From: a virus
Strand: one strand, 5' to 3'
Length of the DNA stretch: 21,884 bases
IMG/VR virus record: IMGVR_UViG_3300046558_000010
Coordinates: 1-21,884 of that record
The position numbers were made by a program, and so were the translations under genes. The stretch's first letter is position 1. Each line of letters starts with the position of its first letter. Under the pieces are notes generated by a model. That model did no database searches, had not been told where the DNA came from, and saw only the letters and a program-made list of their open reading frames with translations. This document shows, in pieces, positions 1 to 5,471 of this stretch.

Positions 1-225
1 GCCTTCTCCGCAGGAGTGGCAGCGCCAGAGCCCCTTGTCCGTGTTGTAGGACATCGAGGGTGTGTTGTCGTCGTGCAGTGGGCAGTGGCCCATGCCGGTT
101 GCCCGCTCGGGGTTGAAGTCGACCTCGTAGTGGTCGAGCACCGCCGAGAGCTCGGGCTTGCTGTCGTCGTCGTTGTCCCAGCTCCTACCCTTGGGCTTGC
201 TGGGCTCTCGCCACTGGATGGCCAC
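1..225 (-). CDS. DnaG-type DNA primase, N-terminal fragment (runs off the left edge)
   Basis: Only the first 75 codons are in the window. The reading frame starts with GTG at 225, sharing one base with the TAG stop of the preceding small gene, and has GGAGG just upstream. Around residues 48-74 the translation reads CPLHDDNTPSMS, then WRCHSCGEG. This gives a Cys-x2-His and a Cys-x2-Cys pair, the CHC2-type zinc-binding module at the N terminus of DnaG-like primases. Such primases make RNA primers at the replication fork and bind template DNA through this zinc ribbon. The gene follows a helicase and a resolvase in the same direction, as expected in a replication block. The TOPRIM catalytic domain would lie outside the window, so a stand-alone zinc-ribbon protein cannot be excluded. 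Confidence 0.85.
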   Translation of the reverse strand, partial: MAIQWREPSKPKGRSWDNDDDSKPELSAVLDHYEVDFNPERATGMGHCPLHDDNTPSMSYNTDKGLWRCHSCGEG

Positions 226-374
226 TACACCTCCACGTCGTAGAACTCCTCGATCGCGAGGATCACGTCCATGTCTGAGTCGGGGTCTTCGATGAAGGCG
301 AAGAACGCCTCGGTCTCATCGGCGAGCTGATCGCGTTCCGCCTGGGTCATGTCCCAGCCCATGAAGCCGATCAC
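225..374 (-). CDS. Small acidic protein of unknown function, 49 residues
   Basis: This is a short open frame between the resolvase-like gene and the primase. It starts with GTG at 374, overlapping the resolvase stop in a GTGA arrangement, and ends in TAG at 225 where the primase GTG begins. Internal ATG starts at residues 5 and 9 are alternatives. The product begins MIGFMGWDMTQAERD and is strongly acidic towards the end (IEDPDSDMD, IEEFYDVEV), with several aromatic residues. No family was recognised. The gap-free coupling on both sides is the main evidence that it is a real gene, translated as part of the replication operon. Acidity would suit a protein partner or DNA-mimic role, but that is only a guess. 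Confidence 0.65.
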   Translation of the reverse strand: MIGFMGWDMTQAERDQLADETEAFFAFIEDPDSDMDVILAIEEFYDVEV

Positions 375-733
375 TCCGGGTCCAGCCCGAAGAAGCGCTC
401 AACCGTGGTGATGACGTACGCCTTGCGCCAGGGCTTGCGGTACGCCTTCACGATCACTACGCCGTCGACCAGCGCGGGGTCCAGCCCTCGGTGAGAGGCG
501 TAGTGACCGACCTCGGTCTCCATCTCGCGGACGAACGTGTTGGCGTCCATCTTGGCGTTCTTCGCCTCGATCACCCAGGTCTTGCCGTTCCAGGCGCGGA
601 TGACCAGGTCACCCTCGTCCTCGTTGCCGTTCAGGTGCAGGTGCTCGATGTCGAAGCCGGTGGAACGGAACTTGTTCTTCAGCTCGTTCTCCCACTCGGC
701 CCCCTTCTTCTTGTTCCTGACGGGGTTGGTCAC
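371..733 (-). CDS. Holliday junction resolvase-like PD-(D/E)xK endonuclease
   Basis: The 120-residue product has the layout of archaeal Hjc-like and phage resolvases. An N-terminal helix carries acidic residues (E13, E16). The motif DEGDLVI (D42) is followed by WVIEAKN, which gives E56-x-K58 of the PD-(D/E)xK nuclease core. Enzymes of this fold cut branched DNA, such as four-way junctions formed by recombination or replication, using metal ions held by these acidic residues. The basic N terminus (NKKKG) suits DNA binding. The start is GTG at 733, about ten bases after AGGGAG. The stop overlaps the next small gene. It lies downstream of the helicase, separated by a short hairpin. A general VRR-NUC-type nuclease is the main alternative. 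Confidence 0.8.
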   Translation of the reverse strand: MTNPVRNKKKGAEWENELKNKFRSTGFDIEHLHLNGNEDEGDLVIRAWNGKTWVIEAKNAKMDANTFVREMETEVGHYASHRGLDPALVDGVVIVKAYRKPWRKAYVITTVERFFGLDPE

Positions 734-758
734 ACAGTCACACTCCCTTCAAGGAGAG

Positions 759-776
759 GCGCACCTTCCGGTGCGC
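759..776 (-). terminator. Short hairpin with GGAA tetraloop between helicase and resolvase genes
   Basis: A perfect 7-bp stem (GCGCACC / GGTGCGC) closes a four-base loop that reads GGAA, a GNRA-type tetraloop, in the minus-strand transcript. It sits between the helicase stop at 812 and the ribosome-binding site of the resolvase gene. No uridine tract follows, so it may be a weak terminator, a processing signal or a leader element rather than a full stop. Confidence 0.4.
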
Positions 777-811
777 TTCCCCCGTTCGTGGTACTCACAG
801 TATCACACACT

Positions 812-1705
812 TCAGCCGAGGCCCAGACGTTCGAGCGAGCTCGTCGGGGTCCAGCCAGATCCGGCAGGAGCCGGGGTGTTGGGCTGGCTGGTCTTGGCCA
901 TGACCTCCAGCTTGGAGAAGCGGGTCACGTCCGGGTGGCAGCGCATCATGGCGTAGCTCCGGGCGGTCGGGTCGCACGGACCCATGCGCTGCTTCACGCA
1001 GGCGACTCGGTACTCCAGCGACGTCGGGTCCAGGGCCACCGTCAGGGACAGCTCAGGCTTCTCGGAGAGACCGCCCTTCACCTGGTCACGGGACGGGGGA
1101 GCCCACGGGTCGCTCTTGGCTTCCCAGCTCTTGTCGCTCGCGTGGTGGAGGATGATCACCGTCGCGCCGGTAGCGCGGGCCAGCTCGGTCGCGTTGGACA
1201 TGACGGCCATCTGCTCGGTGTAGTCCGACTCAGCGCCCTCGAAGTCCATCAGGTTGTCGAACACGATGACCTCGGGGTACGCATCCCAGAGCTCGACGTA
1301 CGCCTCCAGCTCCTCATCGACGGCACGCCAGGTGATGGGCGACCCGAAGGAGAAGGTGATGTTCGAGTGAGACAGCGCGTCGATGTACGCCTGACGGTGC
1401 TTGCCGCCCTGGGCCATGCCAGCCTCGACCATCTCGGTCGTGTCTCCAGTCGCCATCGAGGCGAGGCGCGAGGACGCCGTGAAGGCGCTCATGTCGGCGG
1501 AGAAGTACAGGCTGGGCAGGTTCATCGACGCCACCCAGAACAGAGCGAAGCCGGACTTCTGGGTACCGGACCGACCGGCGATCATGATGACCTCGCCGTG
1601 ACGGGGTCGAACGCCCTTCTGGTACAGGGCCTCGAACGCCTCGACGCGGGGGAGCTCTCGTCCCGACTCCGCGTGAAGCGACAGGGACCTTCCAGGGGTG
1701 AGCAC
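812..1705 (-). CDS. DnaB-like replicative DNA helicase (RecA-fold ATPase)
   Basis: The chosen GTG start at 1705 overlaps the dCMP deaminase stop (TAGTG) and lies seven bases after AGAGGAG, giving 297 residues. A RecA-type ATPase core is visible: a Walker A-like GRSGTQKS at 44-51, a Walker B-like VIVFD at 146-150, and a VIILHH strand with H187-H188 as in DnaB-family helicases. Such hexameric helicases unwind the fork using ATP. The protein lacks the roughly 100-residue N-terminal primase-interaction domain of bacterial DnaB, so it resembles the shorter RepA-like type. The Walker A motif has Gln49 where Gly is usual. The Pro/Ser/Thr-rich C-terminal tail looks disordered. The primase-like gene nearby supports a fork role. 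A RecA- or KaiC-like ATPase is the alternative. Confidence 0.75.
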   Translation of the reverse strand: MLTPGRSLSLHAESGRELPRVEAFEALYQKGVRPRHGEVIMIAGRSGTQKSGFALFWVASMNLPSLYFSADMSAFTASSRLASMATGDTTEMVEAGMAQGGKHRQAYIDALSHSNITFSFGSPITWRAVDEELEAYVELWDAYPEVIVFDNLMDFEGAESDYTEQMAVMSNATELARATGATVIILHHASDKSWEAKSDPWAPPSRDQVKGGLSEKPELSLTVALDPTSLEYRVACVKQRMGPCDPTARSYAMMRCHPDVTRFSKLEVMAKTSQPNTPAPAGSGWTPTSSLERLGLG

Positions 1706-2112
1706 TACTTGTCTCCTCTCACGATCACAGCGCCGATGCCGACAGAGGTGATCAGGGTCTGGCACGCAGGGCAGGGAGCCCGCGTCACGTACAGGGTTGC
1801 GTCCTTCAGCTCGTCCGGGTGGATGCCCTTGTCGAGTACGTCTCGGATCGCGTTGCGCTCAGCATGGTCGGCGGCACAGTTGGAGTAGTCGCTGTTCGCG
1901 GCCACCTCCTCGTAGGTCATCCGACCTCGGGGACAGTTGCCTGCCGACTTGCAGCCAGGGATGCCGGGCATCAGCCCGTTGTATCCAACCCCCAGGAACC
2001 GCTTGCGCTTGTTCAGGATCACCGCCCCCACCTGGGAGCGAGTGCAGTCAGCCATCGTGGCGACCTCGTCGGCGATGTTCAGCGCCCACTCGTCGCGTGT
2101 AGGTCGTGTCAC
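1705..2112 (-). CDS. dCMP (deoxycytidylate) deaminase
   Basis: The 135-residue product carries the complete zinc signature of the cytidine/deoxycytidylate deaminase family: HAE at 83-85 (zinc ligand His and catalytic Glu) and PCPAC at 113-117 (two Cys ligands). The N-terminal CTRSQVGAVI stretch (23-32) is also typical of dCMP deaminases. The enzyme converts dCMP to dUMP, the precursor of dTMP, and so feeds phage DNA synthesis. Additional cysteines at 54 and 60 could hold a second zinc, as in the T4 enzyme. The GTG start at 2112 follows AGGAGG at good spacing. It is one-base coupled to the helicase gene. Length and motifs are normal for the family. Confidence 0.93.
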   Translation of the reverse strand: MTRPTRDEWALNIADEVATMADCTRSQVGAVILNKRKRFLGVGYNGLMPGIPGCKSAGNCPRGRMTYEEVAANSDYSNCAADHAERNAIRDVLDKGIHPDELKDATLYVTRAPCPACQTLITSVGIGAVIVRGDK

Positions 2113-2137
2113 TCGACCTCCTCTCTCACTGCCCCAA

Positions 2138-2163
2138 GGGGGCCGCTCCGAAGAACGACCCCC
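2138..2163 (-). terminator. Very stable hairpin with UUCG tetraloop
   Basis: In the minus-strand transcript the 26 bases fold without interruption into an 11-bp stem, with two G-U pairs, capped by C(UUCG)G, one of the most stable RNA tetraloops known. It lies between the stop of the gene at 2185 and the ribosome-binding site of dCMP deaminase. Only a short TT run follows the stem, so it may terminate partially, or protect or separate the two messages. Confidence 0.65.
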
Positions 2164-2184
2164 AAGGTGCTCACACTGTCACAC

Positions 2185-2616
2185 TCAGTCGAAGTCAGGC
2201 GCAGCGTCGAGCGCCGCGTTGACCTCCGCCTCGCGCTTCGTGGCGTAGTCGATGACCTTCTGCTGAGCAGCGCGCTCAGCCTGACGCCACACCCACGCCG
2301 GGTACGCACCGGGCTTCTTCGCCGGGATCTGCGCGAGGGTCACGATGGTTGCACCACCGACGATCGCCTCCAGGTCACGGGCGAGGACCGTCTGCTCGAT
2401 GCGCTGGCCCTTCGCGATCTCCGGGCGACCGGCGTCCAGGTCGGCCTGCGTCTTGAAGACGGAGACGTCAGCGAGGACGGAGTCCTTCGGGCCGTTCGGG
2501 GTCGGGCGCTGCCTGTCGAACGACTTGACCTCGATGAGGATCGCGACCGCGTCGACGTTGTCCTTCGGCTTGAACCAGCCGCCGCCCTGGGTGGGGATGT
2601 CCATGAAGTTCAGCAC
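2185..2616 (-). CDS. Unrecognised phage protein of the replication block, 143 residues
   Basis: No family was recognised with confidence. GTG at 2616 is preceded by AAGGAG nine bases upstream; ATG five codons in is an alternative. The N terminus reads MLNFMDIP and matches the LNFMEIP start of the Cas4-type exonuclease two genes upstream. The first 90 residues alternate hydrophobic and charged positions as in a beta-rich domain (VAILIEVKSF, VLADVSVFKT, RIEQTVLARDLEAIVG). A charged, helical, Ala-rich tail follows and ends acidic (AAPDFD). An OB-like single-strand DNA-binding protein with an acidic tip would suit these features and the setting beside exonuclease and helicase. That is inference, and no defining motif proves it. 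Confidence 0.8.
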   Translation of the reverse strand: MLNFMDIPTQGGGWFKPKDNVDAVAILIEVKSFDRQRPTPNGPKDSVLADVSVFKTQADLDAGRPEIAKGQRIEQTVLARDLEAIVGGATIVTLAQIPAKKPGAYPAWVWRQAERAAQQKVIDYATKREAEVNAALDAAPDFD

Positions 2617-2683
2617 TGTGTTGTTCTCCTTCGTTCGGTGAGTCGATGCTCGGTGTCTGTTGATGTTGGGTGGAGCGGTGCTG

Positions 2684-3163
2684 CTACGCGGCGCTGAGGG
2701 CCTTGCCCTTGGCCTTCCACGCAGCCATCACGCTCGGGTCGGAGAAGAAGGACTGGTTCTCAGCCCACAGGCGCTTCAGGCCCGCGACGTCCGTCTGCTT
2801 CTCGATCTCGCCCAGGATGTAGGCGTTGGGGTCCTCAGCAGGCTGAGCTGCCGGGGCCGGTGCGGCACTGGAGGCCGCTGCCCACGGGTCTTCGTTCGAC
2901 GCCGTGGAAGTCTGGGGAGGAGCGTCATGCTCACTCGGGGGGATGATGGTCCCACCCAGGAACCGGGCGATGTTGCCCTTGCCGTGAGCCAGGCTGGTCA
3001 TCTCGACCACCAGCTCGCTCAGGGTCAGCTCGGTCACACTGTCACGCTGGACTCCGAAGTAGGAGATGATGTCCTCGCGGACCTCGTCCGGGCTTCCCTT
3101 GAAGACCGCCCAGGTCTCCTCGTAGCCCTTGCCGTACTTGATGGTGACGGTCAGTTCCCTCAC
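2684..3163 (-). CDS. Unrecognised two-domain phage protein, 159 residues
   Basis: This is the first gene after the promoter pair at 3203-3321. GTG at 3163 follows AGGAG. The protein has a compact N-terminal part (1-75; MRELTVTIKYGKGYEETWAVF, then a helical stretch ending in GNIARFLGG). A Pro/Ala/Ser-rich linker occupies about 76-108. A C-terminal helical module (about 109-159) reads DVAGLKRLWAENQSFF and ends in AAWKAKGKALSAA. The C-terminal style, with a leucine/tryptophan helix and a final AWKxKGK element, resembles short tails seen on phage recombination-associated proteins. I recognise the pattern, not a named family. Its place between exonuclease and dCMP deaminase suggests an early DNA-metabolism role. 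Confidence 0.8.
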   Translation of the reverse strand: MRELTVTIKYGKGYEETWAVFKGSPDEVREDIISYFGVQRDSVTELTLSELVVEMTSLAHGKGNIARFLGGTIIPPSEHDAPPQTSTASNEDPWAAASSAAPAPAAQPAEDPNAYILGEIEKQTDVAGLKRLWAENQSFFSDPSVMAAWKAKGKALSAA

Positions 3164-3190
3164 GCGGTGTAGCTCCTCTCGTTGTTCTCT

Positions 3191-3301
3191 CTGTCTTGGT
3201 ACAAGTTACACGATCCGGGTGTCGGTGTCAACCTCCGGTTCGGCGACTTGCGCCTTGCAGTTCGTCGCTCCCGCGTCGCCCTGACTTGATACAAGTTACA
3301 C
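3191..3301. repeat. Pair of near-identical 21-bp direct repeats exactly 90 bp apart
   Basis: Positions 3191-3211 and 3281-3301 match at 19 of 21 bases. Each contains the palindrome CTTG-N3-CAAG (3195-3205 and 3285-3295) followed by TTACAC on the plus strand. Read on the minus strand, each copy supplies a TAACTT -10 box whose last four bases (CTT and part of the arm) merge with the palindrome. This makes the repeats candidate operators as well as promoter parts. The second copy overlaps the exonuclease stop codon. Confidence 0.75.
3203..3231 (-). promoter_or_regulatory. Candidate sigma70-type promoter with overlapping operator
   Basis: On the minus strand, TTGACA (3231-3226, a perfect -35 box) is followed after exactly 17 bases by TAACTT (3208-3203), preceded by TG as in extended -10 promoters. 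The palindrome CTTGTACCAAG at 3205-3195 begins inside the -10 box, so a bound repressor would block the polymerase. It would drive the 159-residue gene starting at 3163 and the replication genes beyond. Confidence 0.75.
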
Positions 3302-3321
3302 ACTCACGGCGGAAGAAGCAA
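3293..3321 (-). promoter_or_regulatory. Second candidate promoter, overlapping the exonuclease stop codon
   Basis: On the minus strand, TTGCTT (3321-3316) and TAACTT (3298-3293) are again separated by exactly 17 bases, with the same TG extension and the same overlapping palindrome (CTTGTATCAAG, 3295-3285). The -35 box is a poorer match than in the downstream copy. The -10 box contains the TAA stop of the exonuclease gene, so its sequence serves both coding and regulation. Confidence 0.55.
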
Positions 3322-4264
3322 CCTCGTTCTCCGTGACCTGCGTCACGAACGGCTTCATCGCACCTCGGGTGCTTCGTGCCTTGCGGATCTGAAGCGCGAG
3401 CTGGGCCAGCGCCCACCCGATGTTCAGGTCCACCCAGTACAGGGTGCACTCGCCCGTGCCCGCAGGCAGGTGGACGATGATGCCCCAGTCCTGGTTCACC
3501 TCGGGGAGCGGGCTGTACGCCTTCTCCGCCTCGGCTGCGTCGACCGCGACCTTCTTCCATGCGGCCAGGGCCTTCTTGTCCTGGTGGTCCACGGGGAACA
3601 GGGTGTGGTCGTACTTCTCCCCTCGCGAGTAGATCGCGAGCTGGCTTGCCATCTTCAGCGCCCCGTACTCGACGGACCCAGTCTTCAGGTCGCCGATGAA
3701 CAGGCCGCTGATCGGCTTGCCGTCCGGGCCAGGCCCGTCGTACTCGTAGGTGCGGTCGAACGTGCCACCCACGTTGAGCTCGTTGACGACGACGAACTGC
3801 TCGACGGCGTGAACCTTCAGCACCGACGTGGCCAGCATGTACGCCATCATGTCCTCGACGTCCTTCTGCGGCGTGCCGAAGGGGAGCGGTTCACCACGGT
3901 CCACGTACTCCGAGAGCGTGTGGAGGTGGGTCCCCTTCTCCCGCTTGTCGTTCGCGCCGCTGACGTCCACTGCCCGTTCGGCCAGCGCGTCGAGCTTCTT
4001 CTTGTCTTCCTTGTCGTTGGGGTCCAGGCCCGCTACCGCGTCCAGGAGGGACGGCTTCTTCGCCGCACCCACAAGCGTCATGCGCTTGCCCCACGTCGTC
4101 AGGTTCGACTTGTCCTCGATGCAGTCGATGAACGTCGTCGTCCTGGTGTGTCCGACCGGCTTGCCGCCAGCCTTCGGCACGATGAGCGGACGGTCCCACC
4201 CGTCACGCGGGACTGAGTTGTTCGGGTGTGCCTTGTTCGGGATCTCCATGAAGTTCAGGGTCAC
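3296..4264 (-). CDS. Cas4/RecB-type PD-(D/E)xK exonuclease
   Basis: The 322-residue protein shows the ordered motifs of Cas4/RecB-like nucleases. KGTHLHTLSEYVDRG (110-124) carries His113/His115, GGTFDR has D170, GDLKTGS has D192-x-K194, and the QLAIYS helix has Q208 and Y212. These form the metal-dependent core that degrades DNA ends. Phages use such enzymes to make single-stranded ends for recombination. The four cysteines that hold the Fe-S cluster in many Cas4 proteins are not present; only C48 and C273 are seen. GTG at 4264 is seven bases after GGAGGAAG. The start overlaps the upstream gene by 62 bases. The N terminus LNFMEIP is shared with the 143-residue gene downstream. Confidence 0.82.
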   Translation of the reverse strand: MTLNFMEIPNKAHPNNSVPRDGWDRPLIVPKAGGKPVGHTRTTTFIDCIEDKSNLTTWGKRMTLVGAAKKPSLLDAVAGLDPNDKEDKKKLDALAERAVDVSGANDKREKGTHLHTLSEYVDRGEPLPFGTPQKDVEDMMAYMLATSVLKVHAVEQFVVVNELNVGGTFDRTYEYDGPGPDGKPISGLFIGDLKTGSVEYGALKMASQLAIYSRGEKYDHTLFPVDHQDKKALAAWKKVAVDAAEAEKAYSPLPEVNQDWGIIVHLPAGTGECTLYWVDLNIGWALAQLALQIRKARSTRGAMKPFVTQVTENEVASSAVSV

Positions 4265-4631
4265 TCGGTACTTCCTCCAAGCTGTCGTCCAACGGGGCTG
4301 CCGTCAGCGCATCCACCTCAGCCAGGAGTTCGCGGATCATCTCAGCCTCGGCCACCTCGGGCGGCACGATCGGCGTCAGGTAGATCCTCATGATGCCGTG
4401 CTCCAGGAACTCCACGTCACACTCGTCGTAGGACATGAGCTCCAGTCCCCAGCCTTCGAGCTGGTTCAGGACGTGTCCCATCACGCTGGGCTTGTAGCCC
4501 GGCGAGGCGTCGATGTGGAAGTCGAAGGACTCCAGGTCGAAGCTGAAGTGGATGCAGCCATCCCGTGTGGTGAAGCTCCTCGGATTCCCGAGCTCGCGCT
4601 TCCAGGCTGGCAGGTCCCTGCGGTACGGCAT
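4203..4631 (-). CDS. Unrecognised acidic protein, 142 residues
   Basis: The frame starts at ATG 4631 (MPYRRDLPAWKREL) with GGAGGG about 14 bases upstream, a rather long spacing. The frame stays open further upstream, but that extension runs through the terminator and promoter region and is unlikely to be coding. Residues 1-100 look like a compact mixed domain (CIHFSFDLESFDFHID, VMGHVLNQLEGWGLELMSY, VEFLEHGIMRIYLTPI). The last 45 residues are strongly acidic and proline-rich and probably disordered. No family was recognised. The 3' end overlaps the exonuclease gene by 62 bases, which suggests translational coupling and a related role in early DNA metabolism. Confidence 0.7.
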   Translation of the reverse strand: MPYRRDLPAWKRELGNPRSFTTRDGCIHFSFDLESFDFHIDASPGYKPSVMGHVLNQLEGWGLELMSYDECDVEFLEHGIMRIYLTPIVPPEVAEAEMIRELLAEVDALTAAPLDDSLEEVPSDPELHGDPEQGTPEQLSPA

Positions 4632-4670
4632 GACTGCTGGTTGTTCCCTCCGGTGCGTGCAACTTGCGCT

Positions 4671-4696
4671 GACAGGAAGGACAGTACATCCCTGTC
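4671..4696. promoter_or_regulatory. Inverted repeat upstream of the 142-residue gene
   Basis: GACAGG (4671-4676) and CCTGTC (4691-4696) are inverted copies around a 14-base centre. The element lies just downstream of the candidate -10 box for the gene at 4631, where a repressor could act. The arms are short, so chance cannot be excluded. Confidence 0.35.
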
Positions 4697-4710
4697 GGGC
4701 AAGTGTGCAA
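4683..4710 (-). promoter_or_regulatory. Weak candidate promoter for the exonuclease operon
   Basis: On the minus strand, TTGCAC (4710-4705) and TGTACT (4688-4683) are 16 bases apart, and the start codon of the next gene is about 50 bases further on. The 249-bp gap between 4632 and 4880 holds this, the inverted repeat and the terminator at 4839, and nothing else that I can see. The boxes match the consensus only partly. Confidence 0.35.
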
Positions 4711-4838
4711 GTTGGATCAGTTACCGCTCTCGATTCCGTGGCACCGGAGGGGGAGCGGAGAGAACAGTAACACTGCTCAGCGGCCACTCAGCCAGGGGGT
4801 GGTACTGGTGCGCGGGTGGCCTGCGTGGCGCATGAGGA

Positions 4839-4870
4839 AGGGGCGGACCCCGGTCATGGAGCCCGCCCCT
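4839..4870 (-). terminator. Terminator-like hairpin after the HTH gene
   Basis: AGGGGCGG (4839-4846) pairs with CCGCCCCT (4863-4870) around a 16-base loop that itself contains a self-complementary ACCCCGGT. It lies ten bases after the stop of the helix-turn-helix gene at 4881 in the direction of transcription. No clear T-tract follows, as is common for GC-rich actinophage terminators. Confidence 0.6.
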
Positions 4871-4880
4871 GCTGGGTCGG

Positions 4881-5336
4881 TCAGTCGGCAGCCTTCAGGC
4901 GCGTCGTCTTCTTGGGCTTGTGGACGAGGTCGTCGTCCCCCTCGCCCCGAGGGATGTAGAAGAAGCCCTCCTCGGTATCCGGGTCGTAGTGCACTACGGC
5001 GTTCTCGTCCTTCAGCATCTTCAGCCAGGACGTGAGGCGGGTGAGCTCCAGCTCGGACAGGGCCTCCTCACCCTTCTCTCGCCGACGTGCCTCGACTCGT
5101 AACATGCCGATCGGGTACAGCCAGCGGTGCTCGGGCTTCACCTGCCAGGGGATGAGCTCGTCGTTCCGGGTGATCCGTCGCTGCAACCCGCGACGACGGC
5201 GGAAGTTCCCCCAGAGGGACGGCACAGTCTCGATGTTGTACTTGCGCCGGTACTCCTTGACCATCCAGTCGTAGGTTCGACCCTCCTCGAACCAGCGGAT
5301 GACCTCGCCCTCATCTTGTATCTTCCGTGCACCCAT
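4881..5336 (-). CDS. Putative helix-turn-helix DNA-binding regulator
   Basis: The start is ATG 5336 with AAGGGAG seven bases upstream, giving 151 residues. The frame is open further upstream but there it crosses the divergent control region. The N-terminal 50 residues look like a small DNA-binding fold: EVIRWFEEGRTYDWMVKEY (11-29), a turn, then a second helix SLWGNFRRRRG (40-50) rich in arginine. A basic, Trp-containing middle (RRITRNDELIPW, EHRWLYP, EARRREKGEE) and an acidic/aromatic segment (HYDPDTEEGFFYIP, 116-129) follow, with a Lys-rich tail. I recall similar actinophage proteins being described only as HTH DNA-binding. Its position opposite the lone plus-strand gene suggests it controls that region. 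It could be a repressor or an activator. Confidence 0.65.
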   Translation of the reverse strand: MGARKIQDEGEVIRWFEEGRTYDWMVKEYRRKYNIETVPSLWGNFRRRRGLQRRITRNDELIPWQVKPEHRWLYPIGMLRVEARRREKGEEALSELELTRLTSWLKMLKDENAVVHYDPDTEEGFFYIPRGEGDDDLVHKPKKTTRLKAAD

Positions 5337-5375
5337 GTTGCGCTCCCTTCTGAACGACCAACCCTGTAACCAACA

Positions 5376-5434
5376 GTCACACCCTTGCACACACAGTGTG
5401 ACAATGCAAGGGAGTTCGTGTAGGTTGCACCTAC
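5376..5434. promoter_or_regulatory. Divergent control region with nested inverted repeats
   Basis: The 135-bp gap between the two divergent genes contains CCCTTGCA / TGCAAGGG (5382-5389 / 5405-5412), GTCACAC / GTGTGAC (5376-5382 / 5396-5402), CACAC-A-GTGTG (5390-5400) and GTAGGT-TGC-ACCTAC (5420-5434). Candidate promoters face away from one another with overlapping -35 boxes. The rightward one has GTGACA (5398-5403), 17 bases, TAGGTT (5421-5426). The leftward one has TTGTCA (5404-5399), 17 bases, TGTGAC (5381-5376). The -10 boxes are poor matches, but the geometry is exact in both directions. Confidence 0.55.
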
Positions 5435-5471
5435 CCAGCAACACACACTGACCAGGAAGGACGTACAGAAC

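Noticed and set aside
781-860. GATACT as a -10 box before the resolvase gene
   Set aside because: No acceptable -35 box lies 16-18 bases upstream.
491-1888. Long plus-strand open frame opposite resolvase and helicase
   Set aside because: It spans several real minus-strand genes and intergenic hairpins, lacks motifs, and has an antisense-type composition.
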